7,423 bases of DNA from Rickettsia typhi (GCA_945883665.1 CAMCXV010000048.1:1-7423); one strand, 5' to 3'. Counted from the stretch's first letter, positions 1 to 7,193 are shown. Numbers and translations are program-made. The notes: generated by a model from the sequence alone, not told the origin.

Positions 1-1
1 A

Positions 2-118
2 AGCTCAGTCCTGAGACTAGTAAGATTTTTGTGGATCCTAGGTTACACTGGTCATAACTTCAAAGAAAAGGGTAAGGTTTTTTACCGCAAAGACCAAAAA
101 AACTTTGTCAAACGATAA
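2..118 (+). other. Unassigned open frame entering from the left edge
   Basis: A frame open from the window edge ends at a TAA at 116-118 and would encode about 38 residues with a basic tail (GHNFKEKGKVFYRKDQ then NFVKR). The stretch is somewhat richer in G and C (about 37%) than the flanking spacer, which is compatible with the 3' end of a gene starting outside the window. I do not recognise the peptide. The opposite strand also has an open run of about 35 codons here with no ATG start, so chance is a real alternative. An open run of this length from an arbitrary edge is not rare even in AT-rich DNA. No function is assigned. Confidence 0.15.
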
Positions 119-164
119 CAAAAAAATGCAGAAACGAAGAAGTGCAATATCTTCCTCTTAAATA

Positions 165-206
165 AAATTAAAAAACTAACAATGAAATAACGAATTAATT
201 CATTGT
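165..206 (-). terminator. Probable Rho-independent terminator of tlcD
   Basis: Positions 179-186 and 199-206 form a perfect 8-bp stem (ACAATGAA / TTCATTGT). After one A-A mismatch it is extended by three more base pairs closing a CGAA tetraloop. Read on the minus strand, the hairpin is followed directly by a T-rich run (complement of 165-178, including six consecutive T). It lies about 70 bases past the tlcD stop codon, which suits a terminator for that gene. The stem is AT-rich and therefore weak, but that is normal in a genome of this composition. On the plus strand it is not followed by a T-run. Confidence 0.55.
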
Positions 207-274
207 AATATTATCGTTTAGTAATTAAAAATTAGTTAATAAATTAACCCCGTTTCAAATAACTTTGTTTTTCT

Positions 275-1852
275 TCAATCCACAGAATTTGATCCAGTAT
301 TTTTTTCATTTTTTTTGTTACAAAGATTTTTATATTCTTTGCTCAATTCAACTACAGCCCAGATCCAAACTATACAAATAATACAAAATGCAATCATCAA
401 GAAACTAGAGACTGACTGGTAATTAGCGGTAGGAATAATAACAAAAATCATTGATTGCAAAAAAGCACTTGAAGACTTGCCAAGTTTTGTGCCAATCATA
501 TCAGCTGCTGCTTTACCCCTTGTTTTTAACTCTTCTTCTAGTGGCACATAAGACATTTCTTTGGTAGAATCAAACAAAGTATATTTAGTAGATTTACTAA
601 GAACATTCTGTATTGTACCGATAATAATTGCTATCATCATGGGGTCTGTAAGCACAAAGAAAATCATCATAAAACTAGCAACAGGTTTAAAATTGGAAAC
701 CATAAAAAATAACATTCCAGTTATAAGCACCATGCATGGAGTAATAATTGCAGCAGAAAGCCAGCCAAGAGTTCTAACTATATTTGAACCAATGACTACA
801 AATATAAGAGTAAGTATACCGGTGTAGCTAATATAACTTCCTACAAAAACTGCAAAATCTGTGGGATTGGTATAAATTTTTGTTGCTTCTGCTTTCCAAG
901 GACCTTCAACTAAGTTTATTGCAACGCCGTAGCAAAATAATAATAAAGTTATAAGTCTTATATATCTAGATTTTATAACCATCTGAAAGCTTTCTTTTAG
1001 AGAAATTTGACTTTTCTTTATTTTAAATTGTAAATTTTCTGTTGCTGATACATCTAAAATTCTATGATTTATCATCCAAAAAGCAAATAAAGCAATTGCT
1101 CCCAAAATAGAAACCACAGTAATAACAATCTGAATTGAAACAACACTTTTATCATAATCTATTGCAAAATTCTTGGTAACATATTCATTCATTTGCACTA
1201 GGTTAACTAAAAATTGACCTGATAAATAAAGACCAGTCTGTCCTAGCAATCCGAATAATGGGTAAAATCTTTTAGATTCGTCAATGGTAGTAATTTTATT
1301 TACAAATTGCCAAAATAATAGAGCAAATATTGCATTTGGCCATAGTTCTGCAATAATATAAAATAAAGAAAAACTCCAGTTGGAAAGAAGTAATATAAAC
1401 CATTTTAGATTAGGATATAAAATAATAAGATTAGTAGCATATTTTTGATCTAAATGAAGATATTGATAATTAGGAAATAACACAAAAGCAAATAAAACAA
1501 AAAATCCCAAAAAAACAGACATGATAAGATAAAAAATATTTTCACCTTTCATTACGCTAACTAACTTTACATAAATTATTGTGACAATAAAAGCTGCTGG
1601 CATTACACCCCAAAACTTTAAAAAAGCTATGGTTTCAGTTCCGATCATAGTATTTATGATACTATCCTTCATTGCCCTTATAAGATTTTGTATACCAAGT
1701 ATACAAAACATCAAAAGGGTTAAAAATAAAAATTTAGGTAGTTCATGGCGTTCAACTGGCCATAAATAATCTATTATCTTGCTAATTTTTGAAGGTGAAT
1801 TTGAAATTAAAGATACTTTATTAGAATAGCTATTTGAAGCTTTTGATATCAT
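275..1852 (-). CDS. tlcD: Nucleotide translocase of the Tlc/NTT family, Tlc4-like
   Basis: This 525-residue polytopic inner-membrane protein belongs to the non-mitochondrial ATP/ADP carrier family, normally about 500 residues with 12 membrane segments. It lets intracellular parasites take host nucleotides. Family hallmarks are the IWP-like start of the core (LWPVERHEL, 30-38), LRxxKDS near 59-64, AELWPNAIFALLFWQF (168-183), KRFYPLFGLL (194-203), INLVEGPWK (312-320) and FDSTKEMSYVPLEEELKTRGKAA (427-449). Charged residues K62, E169, E316 and K447 probably match substrate-site positions known from plastid NTTs. Compared with remembered Rickettsia paralogues, the N-terminal core (RHEL..FL, IRAMKDSI, FLKFWGVMPAAF) fits Tlc4 best. 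Tlc4 is reported to carry CTP, UTP and GDP rather than to exchange ATP for ADP. Substrate is therefore inferred from subgroup, by memory only. The chosen ATG gives an N-terminus like that of rickettsial Tlc4. No Shine-Dalgarno is visible. It lies 285 bases downstream of valS and probably has its own promoter. Confidence 0.93.
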   Translation of the reverse strand: MISKASNSYSNKVSLISNSPSKISKIIDYLWPVERHELPKFLFLTLLMFCILGIQNLIRAMKDSIINTMIGTETIAFLKFWGVMPAAFIVTIIYVKLVSVMKGENIFYLIMSVFLGFFVLFAFVLFPNYQYLHLDQKYATNLIILYPNLKWFILLLSNWSFSLFYIIAELWPNAIFALLFWQFVNKITTIDESKRFYPLFGLLGQTGLYLSGQFLVNLVQMNEYVTKNFAIDYDKSVVSIQIVITVVSILGAIALFAFWMINHRILDVSATENLQFKIKKSQISLKESFQMVIKSRYIRLITLLLFCYGVAINLVEGPWKAEATKIYTNPTDFAVFVGSYISYTGILTLIFVVIGSNIVRTLGWLSAAIITPCMVLITGMLFFMVSNFKPVASFMMIFFVLTDPMMIAIIIGTIQNVLSKSTKYTLFDSTKEMSYVPLEEELKTRGKAAADMIGTKLGKSSSAFLQSMIFVIIPTANYQSVSSFLMIAFCIICIVWIWAVVELSKEYKNLCNKKNEKNTGSNSVD

Positions 1853-1858
1853 TTTAAG

Positions 1859-1889
1859 TCTAACCTACAAATTGTTACTACTGGTTAGA
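1859..1889 (-). promoter_or_regulatory. Hairpin in the tlcD leader
   Basis: TCTAACC (1859-1865) and GGTTAGA (1883-1889) are perfect inverted arms of 7 bp around a 17-base loop. On the minus strand the 3' arm ends only 6 bases before the tlcD ATG, where a ribosome binding site would be expected, and no Shine-Dalgarno is visible between. The stem might influence translation initiation or transcript stability. It is not followed by a T-run, so it is not a terminator. Function is inference. Confidence 0.35.
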
Positions 1890-1894
1890 TCCGC

Positions 1895-1923
1895 ATGTTA
1901 TAGGTTTGTTCCTGTTTCGTCAA
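1895..1923 (-). promoter_or_regulatory. Candidate promoter of tlcD
   Basis: On the minus strand a TTGACG -35 box (1918-1923) is followed after 17 bases by TAACAT (1895-1900). A better-matching TATAAC (1897-1902) sits at a tighter 15-base spacing. Upstream lies a long A-rich tract (complement of 1963-1980) that could act like an UP element. Transcription would begin near 1888, giving a leader of about 36 bases that consists mostly of the leader hairpin. Confidence 0.4.
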
Positions 1924-1939
1924 CAAATAAATTGATTCT

Positions 1940-1977
1940 AATATTAATATATTGTTAATATTTTATTTTTTGTTTTT
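1940..1977 (+). repeat. AT-only dyad followed by T-run in the valS-tlcD spacer
   Basis: AATATTAA (1940-1947) and TTAATATT (1955-1962) are perfect 8-bp inverted arms with a 7-base loop. On the plus strand they are followed by a T-rich run to 1977. This has the shape of a terminator for rightward transcription, yet no rightward gene lies upstream. It could limit antisense transcription through tlcD, or be an AT-rich, bent region upstream of the tlcD promoter. The stem has no G-C pair, so stability is low. Confidence 0.25.
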
Positions 1978-2001
1978 AAATCATGATTTTGGATCATTAA
2001 T

Positions 2002-2034
2002 GCGAATTTAGGATAAGGAGAGTGTGGTACCATA
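2002..2034 (+). repeat. Solo insertion-sequence terminal repeat (relic copy)
   Basis: GCGAATTTAGGATAAGGAG at 2002-2020 is identical to 7278-7296 and in the same orientation. Similarity continues beyond the core, with ACCATA at 2029-2034 and 7304-7309 at spacings of 8 and 7 bases. At the second site the repeat precedes a transposase-like start, so it is probably the element's outer end. Here no complete transposase lies between the repeat and valS, so the copy looks like the remains of a decayed or excised element. The insertion-sequence family is not assigned from this repeat. Confidence 0.5.
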
Positions 2035-2057
2035 CCAATCACCTTAAATAAGATCAA

Positions 2058-2150
2058 TTAAATCAGCCCATTTTCTAGTGCATAATTTTTTTTATATTCT
2101 GCTTGGCATTTTGCCCAGTTATAATATTGAATAGATCTCAAGTTTTTTCA
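2058..2150 (-). pseudogene. Possible gene tail between valS and the repeat relic
   Basis: On the minus strand, in a frame different from valS, 30 codons are open between an in-frame TGA and a TAA at 2058-2060. They would encode a gene-like peptide including YNWAKCQAEYKKNYALENG. The stretch overlaps the last few valS codons by about a dozen bases and ends 24 bases before the ACCATA part of the terminal repeat. That is where the 3' end of a transposase gene reading toward its right terminal repeat would be expected. It may therefore be the last trace of an insertion-sequence gene. I do not recognise its family, and it does not recall the tail of IS982 transposases. Chance is possible. Confidence 0.2.
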
Positions 2151-4666
2151 CTATATATCAAATTAATTTGAACATTTTTTCCTCTTAAATTTTGAATAGT
2201 TGAGGTTAATTTTTTAACATGATCAATTCGATTGGAGGAAGTAACATTTTTTAAATCTGATATTAAATTATCTGGCAAGCTAGTACCAATTATTTCTATA
2301 TAATCTATAGGAGCCTTAACAGACAAATTATCCTGAGACTTGATTTTCCTAACTAATTCAATTATTTCTAATAAATGTTCGCATTTATCCTGTTGAAGAT
2401 CTGTAAATTTAGCATTTAATATTTGTGGCCAACCACCTTTTGAATGTATAGTTTGGGAATTATCACCATAAAGTATTTGGAATAATTCTTCTGTTATATG
2501 AGGAATTATTGGTGCAAATAATTGCAATAATATTTTCAAAGAATGATATAAAGTTAAATGACTACTTAAAGCTCCTTCATTATCATCAGCTTTTTCGTTA
2601 TAAGCCCTAGATTTTGTTATTTCTAAATAATTATCACAAAAAAGTGACCAGAAAAATGTTTCTGTTTTGTCCATTGCGCTAGCATATTCGTAATTTGTGA
2701 AATCTTGATCGACAAATTCTACTAGCTCGAATAGTTTATTAAGTATATATTTGTCAAAATCTCTAGTGATTTTATGTTTTACAGCAAAAAATGGCAAAGA
2801 TTTATCTTCTTCAGAAATTTTATTAAAATGATTGCTTACAAATTTAGCAGCATTCCAGAGTTTATTTATCAATCTTTTTCCGTTATTAATAACATCCTCT
2901 GAATATCCAGTATCTACCCCTAACCTAGAACTTGCGGACCAATATCTTATGACATCTGATCCATGAGCGTCTAATAATACTGATGGTACTAAAACATTAC
3001 CTTTGGATTTAGACATTTTACTTTTATCTTGAGCCAAGCACCAACCACTAATCATTATATCTTTCCATGGTAGGGTATTTTCGTGTAAATAAGCTTTTAG
3101 TATAGTGTAGAATGCCCAAGTTCTAATAATCTCATGGGCTTGAGGGCGTAAATCTGCTGGAAATAATTGCTTATGTCTATGTTTGTCGATCATATAATTA
3201 CTTGAGATACCATGAGAATTTAGTTGTGGTGATACTGAACTTGTTGCCCACGTATCCATAACATCATAATCTGGAATTACTTCATCCTTACTATAACCTT
3301 CTGGCAGATCAACAAGTGGATCTACTGGTAACTGGTGAATTTTTGCAAATAGCACTTTTCCCTCCTCGCCTGCTCTTTTTGAATACCATACTGGAAATGG
3401 TACCCCAAAATATCTTTGGCGAGAAATGCACCAATCAAGATCTATACCTTCTATCCATCTATCAAGTTTAATTTTCATTGATCTTGGATACCAATTTAAT
3501 TCTTCAGATTTTTTTAATAGAGCTTCTTTATGAATAATTGTTTTTACAAACCATTGGGTAGTTGTTAAAATTTCAAGTGGAGCACCAGATCTTTCTGCAC
3601 ATTTAACTGTTTGAATTCTCTCTACTTGTTTTAGTAATAAACCTTCTTCTTTTAATAGCTGAATAATTTTAGTTCTGGCTTCTGTAATTTTAAGACCAGT
3701 GATATGGTTAGCAAATTCTTGAGCTCTTTTGGGATTTATACAATTATCATCAAATTTTATATCTTCTAATCTACCTTGTTTGCTGATAATAATTTTGGTA
3801 GGTAATTTATGCTTTCTCCACCATAAAATGTCAGTTTGATCTCCAAATGTACAGCACATAACAAGTCCAGTACCTTTTTCTGGATCAACCATATTATCGG
3901 CAAGTAAAGGGATTTTAACCCCAAATAATGGTGAAATAGCAAATTTATTAACTAGGTGATTATATCTTTTATCTTCAGGGTGAAAAAAAACAGAAACACA
4001 TGCTGCTAATAACTCTGGTCTTGTCGTGGCAATTATTATTGGTGTATTGTCTTCTAACAAGAATTGAATATCATTCATGAAAGTAGTTTTTTCACGATCT
4101 TCAATTTCCGCCTGAGCAAGGGCTGTTTGATCAACAGGATCCCAGAGCATTGGTTGAGAATTGCGATAAATTTGATCTTTTTCTACTAGATCCAAAAAAG
4201 ACATTTGTGAAATTTTACATGAAAGAGGGTTGATTGTCTGATATTCAATATCCCAATCTACCGATAAAGCTATTTTTTTAAATAAATCTCTAAATTTTTC
4301 TTCTTCTTGCGGTACAACTTCATTGCAAATATCAATAAACTCTTTTCTGCTAACAGAATTTGCACGAATATTTCTCTCTTTTTCAACTAATCTTTCTGTT
4401 GGGAGGCCATTATCATCAAAACCCATTGGATAAAAAATATTCATACCTTTCATTCTTCTGTGTCTAACAATAAAATCCGTATGAGTATAACTATAAACAT
4501 GACCAATGTGAAGTTGACCAGAAACTCCAGGTGGTGGTGTGTCCACAACAAATGTGTTTTCTTTTGATATGTTTTTATCCCAATGATAAATAGATTTTTC
4601 TTGCCAAAATTTCTGCCATCTTTGCTCGCTTTCATCAAACTTGTATTTTTTTGGAAATTCGATCAT
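2138..4666 (-). CDS. valS: Valyl-tRNA synthetase (compact archaeal-type form)
   Basis: This cytoplasmic class I aminoacyl-tRNA synthetase charges tRNA-Val with valine and ATP and edits mischarged threonine. Its 842 residues show the HIGH signature at 53-56 in [18 protein letters not shown] at 550-554, and the valine-enzyme stretch [11 protein letters not shown] (471-481). The editing (CP1) domain lies at about 190-370, with TTRPELL (214-220) and [15 protein letters not shown] (265-279). [18 protein letters not shown] (411-428) returns to the catalytic core. The helical anticodon-binding domain covers about 630-790. Most bacterial ValRS run to about 880-950 residues with a C-terminal coiled-coil arm; this one ends shortly after the anticodon domain. 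That, and its overall sequence, fit the archaeal/eukaryal-like type 2 enzymes reported in Rickettsia. The ATG at 4666 starts a normal N-terminus ([21 protein letters not shown]). No Shine-Dalgarno is evident. It is divergent from the ubiA-like gene. Confidence 0.97.
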   Translation of the reverse strand: MIEFPKKYKFDESEQRWQKFWQEKSIYHWDKNISKENTFVVDTPPPGVSGQLHIGHVYSYTHTDFIVRHRRMKGMNIFYPMGFDDNGLPTERLVEKERNIRANSVSRKEFIDICNEVVPQEEEKFRDLFKKIALSVDWDIEYQTINPLSCKISQMSFLDLVEKDQIYRNSQPMLWDPVDQTALAQAEIEDREKTTFMNDIQFLLEDNTPIIIATTRPELLAACVSVFFHPEDKRYNHLVNKFAISPLFGVKIPLLADNMVDPEKGTGLVMCCTFGDQTDILWWRKHKLPTKIIISKQGRLEDIKFDDNCINPKRAQEFANHITGLKITEARTKIIQLLKEEGLLLKQVERIQTVKCAERSGAPLEILTTTQWFVKTIIHKEALLKKSEELNWYPRSMKIKLDRWIEGIDLDWCISRQRYFGVPFPVWYSKRAGEEGKVLFAKIHQLPVDPLVDLPEGYSKDEVIPDYDVMDTWATSSVSPQLNSHGISSNYMIDKHRHKQLFPADLRPQAHEIIRTWAFYTILKAYLHENTLPWKDIMISGWCLAQDKSKMSKSKGNVLVPSVLLDAHGSDVIRYWSASSRLGVDTGYSEDVINNGKRLINKLWNAAKFVSNHFNKISEEDKSLPFFAVKHKITRDFDKYILNKLFELVEFVDQDFTNYEYASAMDKTETFFWSLFCDNYLEITKSRAYNEKADDNEGALSSHLTLYHSLKILLQLFAPIIPHITEELFQILYGDNSQTIHSKGGWPQILNAKFTDLQQDKCEHLLEIIELVRKIKSQDNLSVKAPIDYIEIIGTSLPDNLISDLKNVTSSNRIDHVKKLTSTIQNLRGKNVQINLIYSEKT

Positions 4667-4685
4667 AATATTGTTGTATTAATTT

Positions 4686-4714
4686 GATATATTAAATAGA
4701 AATAATATTGTAAA
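4686..4714 (-). promoter_or_regulatory. Candidate valS promoter in the divergent spacer
   Basis: On the minus strand TTTACA (4709-4714) and TATATC (4686-4691) are 17 bases apart, giving a start near 4680 and a very short valS leader. The 57-base spacer 4667-4723 must also hold the promoter of the rightward ubiA-like gene. TTGATA (4684-4689) is a possible -35 for that direction, but no well-spaced -10 follows. The spacer is almost purely A and T, so box matching is weak evidence. Confidence 0.28.
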
Positions 4715-4723
4715 TAATAAAAA

Positions 4724-5578
4724 ATGCCAAAGATTTTTTTTACTATAGCAAAGCTAATGCGTCTTAATTCTTTTGCACCTTACTTACTAGTTTTTTCTCC
4801 TGCTGTTTTTGGATTATTATTGGCATATGAAAAAACAAGTGATTTATCTTATATTTTTATAATTTTTGTTGGTTCTATTCTAACTAGAAGTGCTGGATGT
4901 ATAATAAATGATTTTTTTGATAAAGATTTTGATAGGCAAGTAAAACGCACAAAAAATAGACCTCTTGCAAATAACACAATATCAAATATTTTGGTATTCA
5001 CTATTTTAATATTATTGCTTCTATTAGCATTATGGTTGCTTTTATTTCTAAAACCTGTCGCGATAATATTAGGAATAGTTGCATTTTTTATGATGCTTAT
5101 CTATCCATTAATGAAAAGATTTACTTATTTTCCTCAAGTATTTTTAGGTTTAACATTTAATTTAGGCTGTCTTATTGGTTATGCATGCGTTAAGGATGAT
5201 ATATCAATATCATCGATTTTAATGTATGTTGCATGTGGATTTTGGACTTTTGGTTACGACACTATTTATGCATTTATGGATATCAAAGATGATAAATTAA
5301 TAGGTGTTAAGTCATCTGCTGTTTTTCTAGAACATAAACCATATAAGTTAGTAATATTGATTGTTTATCTTATATTTATTTTATTATATATAACAGCAAA
5401 TTTACTATCTAATAATATAATTGGTTCTTTAGGAGCTCTAATTGCGATACCAATTTTAAGCTGGCAAATTAAGAGTTTAGATATCTCAAATCCTAAGAAT
5501 TGTCTGATTAGATTTAAATCTAATCAATATGTAGGATTTATTATGGCTTTTACTATGTTGCTTGGATGTTTGTTTTAA
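4724..5578 (+). CDS. ubiA: UbiA-family prenyltransferase, probably 4-hydroxybenzoate polyprenyltransferase
   Basis: This 284-residue integral membrane enzyme probably attaches the polyprenyl tail to 4-hydroxybenzoate, the membrane-committing step of ubiquinone synthesis. The first metal/diphosphate motif is intact: N62-D63-F-F-D66-K-D-F-D70, followed by RQVKRTKNRPLA (71-82), typical of the family. The second aspartate motif is YDTIYAFMDIKDD (178-190) followed by the GVKSSAVFL stretch. About eight or nine hydrophobic segments are visible, near 15-34, 41-60, 87-130, 135-155, 162-184, 206-226, 230-248 and 266-283. Length matches the usual 280-300 residues. Other UbiA substrates (heme O, menaquinone, chlorophyll) use related motifs, but the pattern and the ubiquinone-using lineage favour UbiA. 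The ATG follows an A-rich leader with no Shine-Dalgarno. The next gene begins 112 bases downstream on the same strand. Confidence 0.9.
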   Translation: MPKIFFTIAKLMRLNSFAPYLLVFSPAVFGLLLAYEKTSDLSYIFIIFVGSILTRSAGCIINDFFDKDFDRQVKRTKNRPLANNTISNILVFTILILLLLLALWLLLFLKPVAIILGIVAFFMMLIYPLMKRFTYFPQVFLGLTFNLGCLIGYACVKDDISISSILMYVACGFWTFGYDTIYAFMDIKDDKLIGVKSSAVFLEHKPYKLVILIVYLIFILLYITANLLSNNIIGSLGALIAIPILSWQIKSLDISNPKNCLIRFKSNQYVGFIMAFTMLLGCLF

Positions 5579-5610
5579 TAAATAATAATAAAAATAATCT
5601 TTATATAGGC

Positions 5611-5638
5611 TTGAAAAAATATATATTAGGTTTATATT
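5611..5638 (+). promoter_or_regulatory. Candidate promoter of the Bax-inhibitor-like gene
   Basis: TTGAAA (5611-5616) and TATATT (5633-5638) are separated by 16 bases, close to a sigma-70 consensus pair. The predicted start near 5645 leaves a leader of about 46 bases containing a strong Shine-Dalgarno. This suggests the gene can be expressed separately from the ubiA-like gene upstream. Confidence 0.45.
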
Positions 5639-5679
5639 CATAATAAGTATGATGTTGAAAATCTACTAAGAAAATATAT

Positions 5680-5685
5680 GGAGGT
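5680..5685 (+). promoter_or_regulatory. Strong Shine-Dalgarno before the Bax-inhibitor-like gene
   Basis: GGAGGT lies 5 bases before the ATG at 5691 and fixes that start. It is the only near-consensus ribosome binding site at any of the five complete genes here, suggesting comparatively efficient translation. Confidence 0.8.
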
Positions 5686-5690
5686 AAGCA

Positions 5691-6422
5691 ATGATTGACT
5701 ATACAAAATCTTTTACGCAGGAGAAAAAAGGCTTTGATGAAGGCTTAAGAAATTATATGTTAAGAATATATAATTTTATGGCTATGGGACTTTTAGTCAC
5801 AGGGAGCTTTGCTTTTGCAGCTTTAAATTTTCCACCACTAACTAGTTTAATCTTTAATCTTGGTCCTAACGGAGAATTTTTAGGTAGCACTGGTCTTGGA
5901 ATGATTATTTCATTTGCTCCTCTTGGTATTGCAATATATTTCTTTATGGGTCTTGGTAGAATGTCTGTTAATACTGCGCAGACTCTATTTTGGGTCTATG
6001 CTGGGGTTATGGGTTTATCTCTTTCCTATCTAGGTTTGATATATACTGGGCAATCCTTGGCTCGTACATTTTTTATATGCGCCTCTGTATTTGGCGCTAT
6101 GAGTCTTTATGGATACAGTACAAAAAGTGATTTAACATCTATGGGATCGTTCCTTGTGATGGGTTTGATAGGAATGATAGTTGTTTCACTTGTAAATATA
6201 TTTTTGAAAAGTCCAGCTGTTGAATTTGCTATGTCTTTTATTGGTATAGCTATATTTATGGGATTGACTGCTTGGGATACACAAAAACTTAAGATTATGT
6301 ATTATAATTCTGGTGGCGGAGAAATGGGGCAAAAAATGGCTGTTCTTGGAGCTTTCACACTATATTTAGATTTTATCAATTTGTTTTTATATATGTTAAG
6401 ATTCTTTGGTGACAGAAAATAG
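5691..6422 (+). CDS. Bax inhibitor-1/YccA-family inner-membrane protein
   Basis: This 243-residue protein has seven predicted membrane helices (about 24-45, 66-88, 94-118, 124-142, 150-171, 177-195 and 216-238) after a short charged cytoplasmic N-terminus. It belongs to the BI-1/TMBIM superfamily. Signatures are the GLTAWDTQKLKIMY stretch (191-204) and GAFTLYLDFINLFLYMLRFFG (220-240). D196 and D227 likely match the paired aspartates that gate proton-sensitive calcium leak in the Bacillus homologue YetJ. E. coli relatives include YccA, which modulates FtsH proteolysis, and YbhL. The role in this organism is therefore probably ion leak or membrane stress homeostasis, not proven. Length is typical of bacterial members (220-250). 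A strong Shine-Dalgarno supports the start. It ends 45 bases before the CinA-like gene, with no terminator between, so cotranscription is likely. Confidence 0.92.
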   Translation: MIDYTKSFTQEKKGFDEGLRNYMLRIYNFMAMGLLVTGSFAFAALNFPPLTSLIFNLGPNGEFLGSTGLGMIISFAPLGIAIYFFMGLGRMSVNTAQTLFWVYAGVMGLSLSYLGLIYTGQSLARTFFICASVFGAMSLYGYSTKSDLTSMGSFLVMGLIGMIVVSLVNIFLKSPAVEFAMSFIGIAIFMGLTAWDTQKLKIMYYNSGGGEMGQKMAVLGAFTLYLDFINLFLYMLRFFGDRK

Positions 6423-6467
6423 AAACAAACTTAGATAGTTTTTAAGTATTGATTATATTTATAAAAT

Positions 6468-7193
6468 ATGAAAAAAAATCCTAGTGCGGCAATATTGATA
6501 ATAGGGAATGAAATACTCTCTGGTCGCACTTTGGATACAAACACGAAAACTATAGCTAGCTATCTTGAAAGAATAGGCATAATAGTTTGCGAAACGAGAA
6601 CAGTTCCTGACTTAAAAAAAATAATCATAGAGTCTGTTTTAGCTTTAAGCTCATCTTATGATTATGTTTTTACAACAGGTGGAATTGGTCCTACTCATGA
6701 CGATATCACTAGTCTTGCGATATCAGAAGCTTTCTCGGTTCCTTATAGTCGAAACGAAACTATCTATAATATTTTAAAAGATTTTTATCAAAATCGCGGC
6801 GAGGAGATGAATAAAGCTAGGGAAAAGATGTCTTTTATTCCAGAAGGTAGTACTCTTATTCCTAATAATGTTAGCAAAGTTCCTGGATTTAATATAAAAA
6901 ATGTATATTGTTTGGCTGGAGTTCCAGAGATTATGGAGTCTATGCTTAATTTTATTATTCCATCATTAGAACATGGCTTAGTTATAAAAACTTTATCCCT
7001 TGATCTAATTGTTGGAGAAAGTGAGATTGCTGAAAAATTTGAGATGTTACAAAATAAATATCCATCTATTGATATGGGAAGTTATCCATTTACAAAAGAT
7101 GGGATTCACGGAACTTCATTGGTGCTAAGATCTGCTAATTACCTTGATCTTGATAAGGCATTTTATGAGTTAACACATTTAATATCTATATAA
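6468..7193 (+). CDS. CinA N-terminal (MoaB-fold) protein without the deamidase domain
   Basis: This 241-residue cytoplasmic protein matches the N-terminal part of competence/damage-inducible CinA, a MoaB/MogA molybdopterin-binding fold. Motifs are IIGNEILSGRTLDTN (11-25), the nucleotide/pterin-binding loop TTGGIGPTHDD (69-79), AREKMSFIPEGSTL (117-130), KVPGF (137-141) and LAGVPEIM (149-156). Residues from about 175 resemble the middle linker domain. Full-length CinA is about 400-430 residues and ends in a nicotinamide-nucleotide amidase (PncC) domain, which is absent. The protein stops cleanly with TAA, as in other short stand-alone members, so this is probably a genuine short form. Related domains hydrolyse ADP-ribose or occur in eukaryotic FAD synthase; the exact reaction here is unknown. 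The start has no Shine-Dalgarno. It lies 45 bases after the Bax-inhibitor-like gene and 84 bases before an insertion-sequence end. Confidence 0.88.
   Translation: MKKNPSAAILIIGNEILSGRTLDTNTKTIASYLERIGIIVCETRTVPDLKKIIIESVLALSSSYDYVFTTGGIGPTHDDITSLAISEAFSVPYSRNETIYNILKDFYQNRGEEMNKAREKMSFIPEGSTLIPNNVSKVPGFNIKNVYCLAGVPEIMESMLNFIIPSLEHGLVIKTLSLDLIVGESEIAEKFEMLQNKYPSIDMGSYPFTKDGIHGTSLVLRSANYLDLDKAFYELTHLISI

Noticed and set aside
561..827. An 88-codon plus-strand open frame opposite tlcD
   Set aside because: It is antisense to a well-conserved carrier gene, has no ribosome site and gives an unfamiliar peptide; it is a shadow of tlcD coding. A smaller one at 1581-1769 is rejected for the same reason.
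2015..2020. AAGGAG in both repeat copies as a Shine-Dalgarno
   Set aside because: Neither copy is followed by a start codon at suitable spacing or by an open frame; it is part of the repeated terminal sequence.
2105..2115. GGCA/TGCC mini-hairpin as a valS terminator
   Set aside because: It has only four pairs and a three-base loop, with no adjoining T-run on the minus strand.
4450..4638. A 62-codon minus-strand frame inside valS
   Set aside because: It overlaps the conserved HIGH region of valS in another frame and has no independent support.
4724..7193. The three rightward genes as a novel functional system
   Set aside because: Each belongs to a widespread family with an independent role, spacing is loose (112 and 45 bases), and the middle gene has its own promoter; nothing links them functionally.
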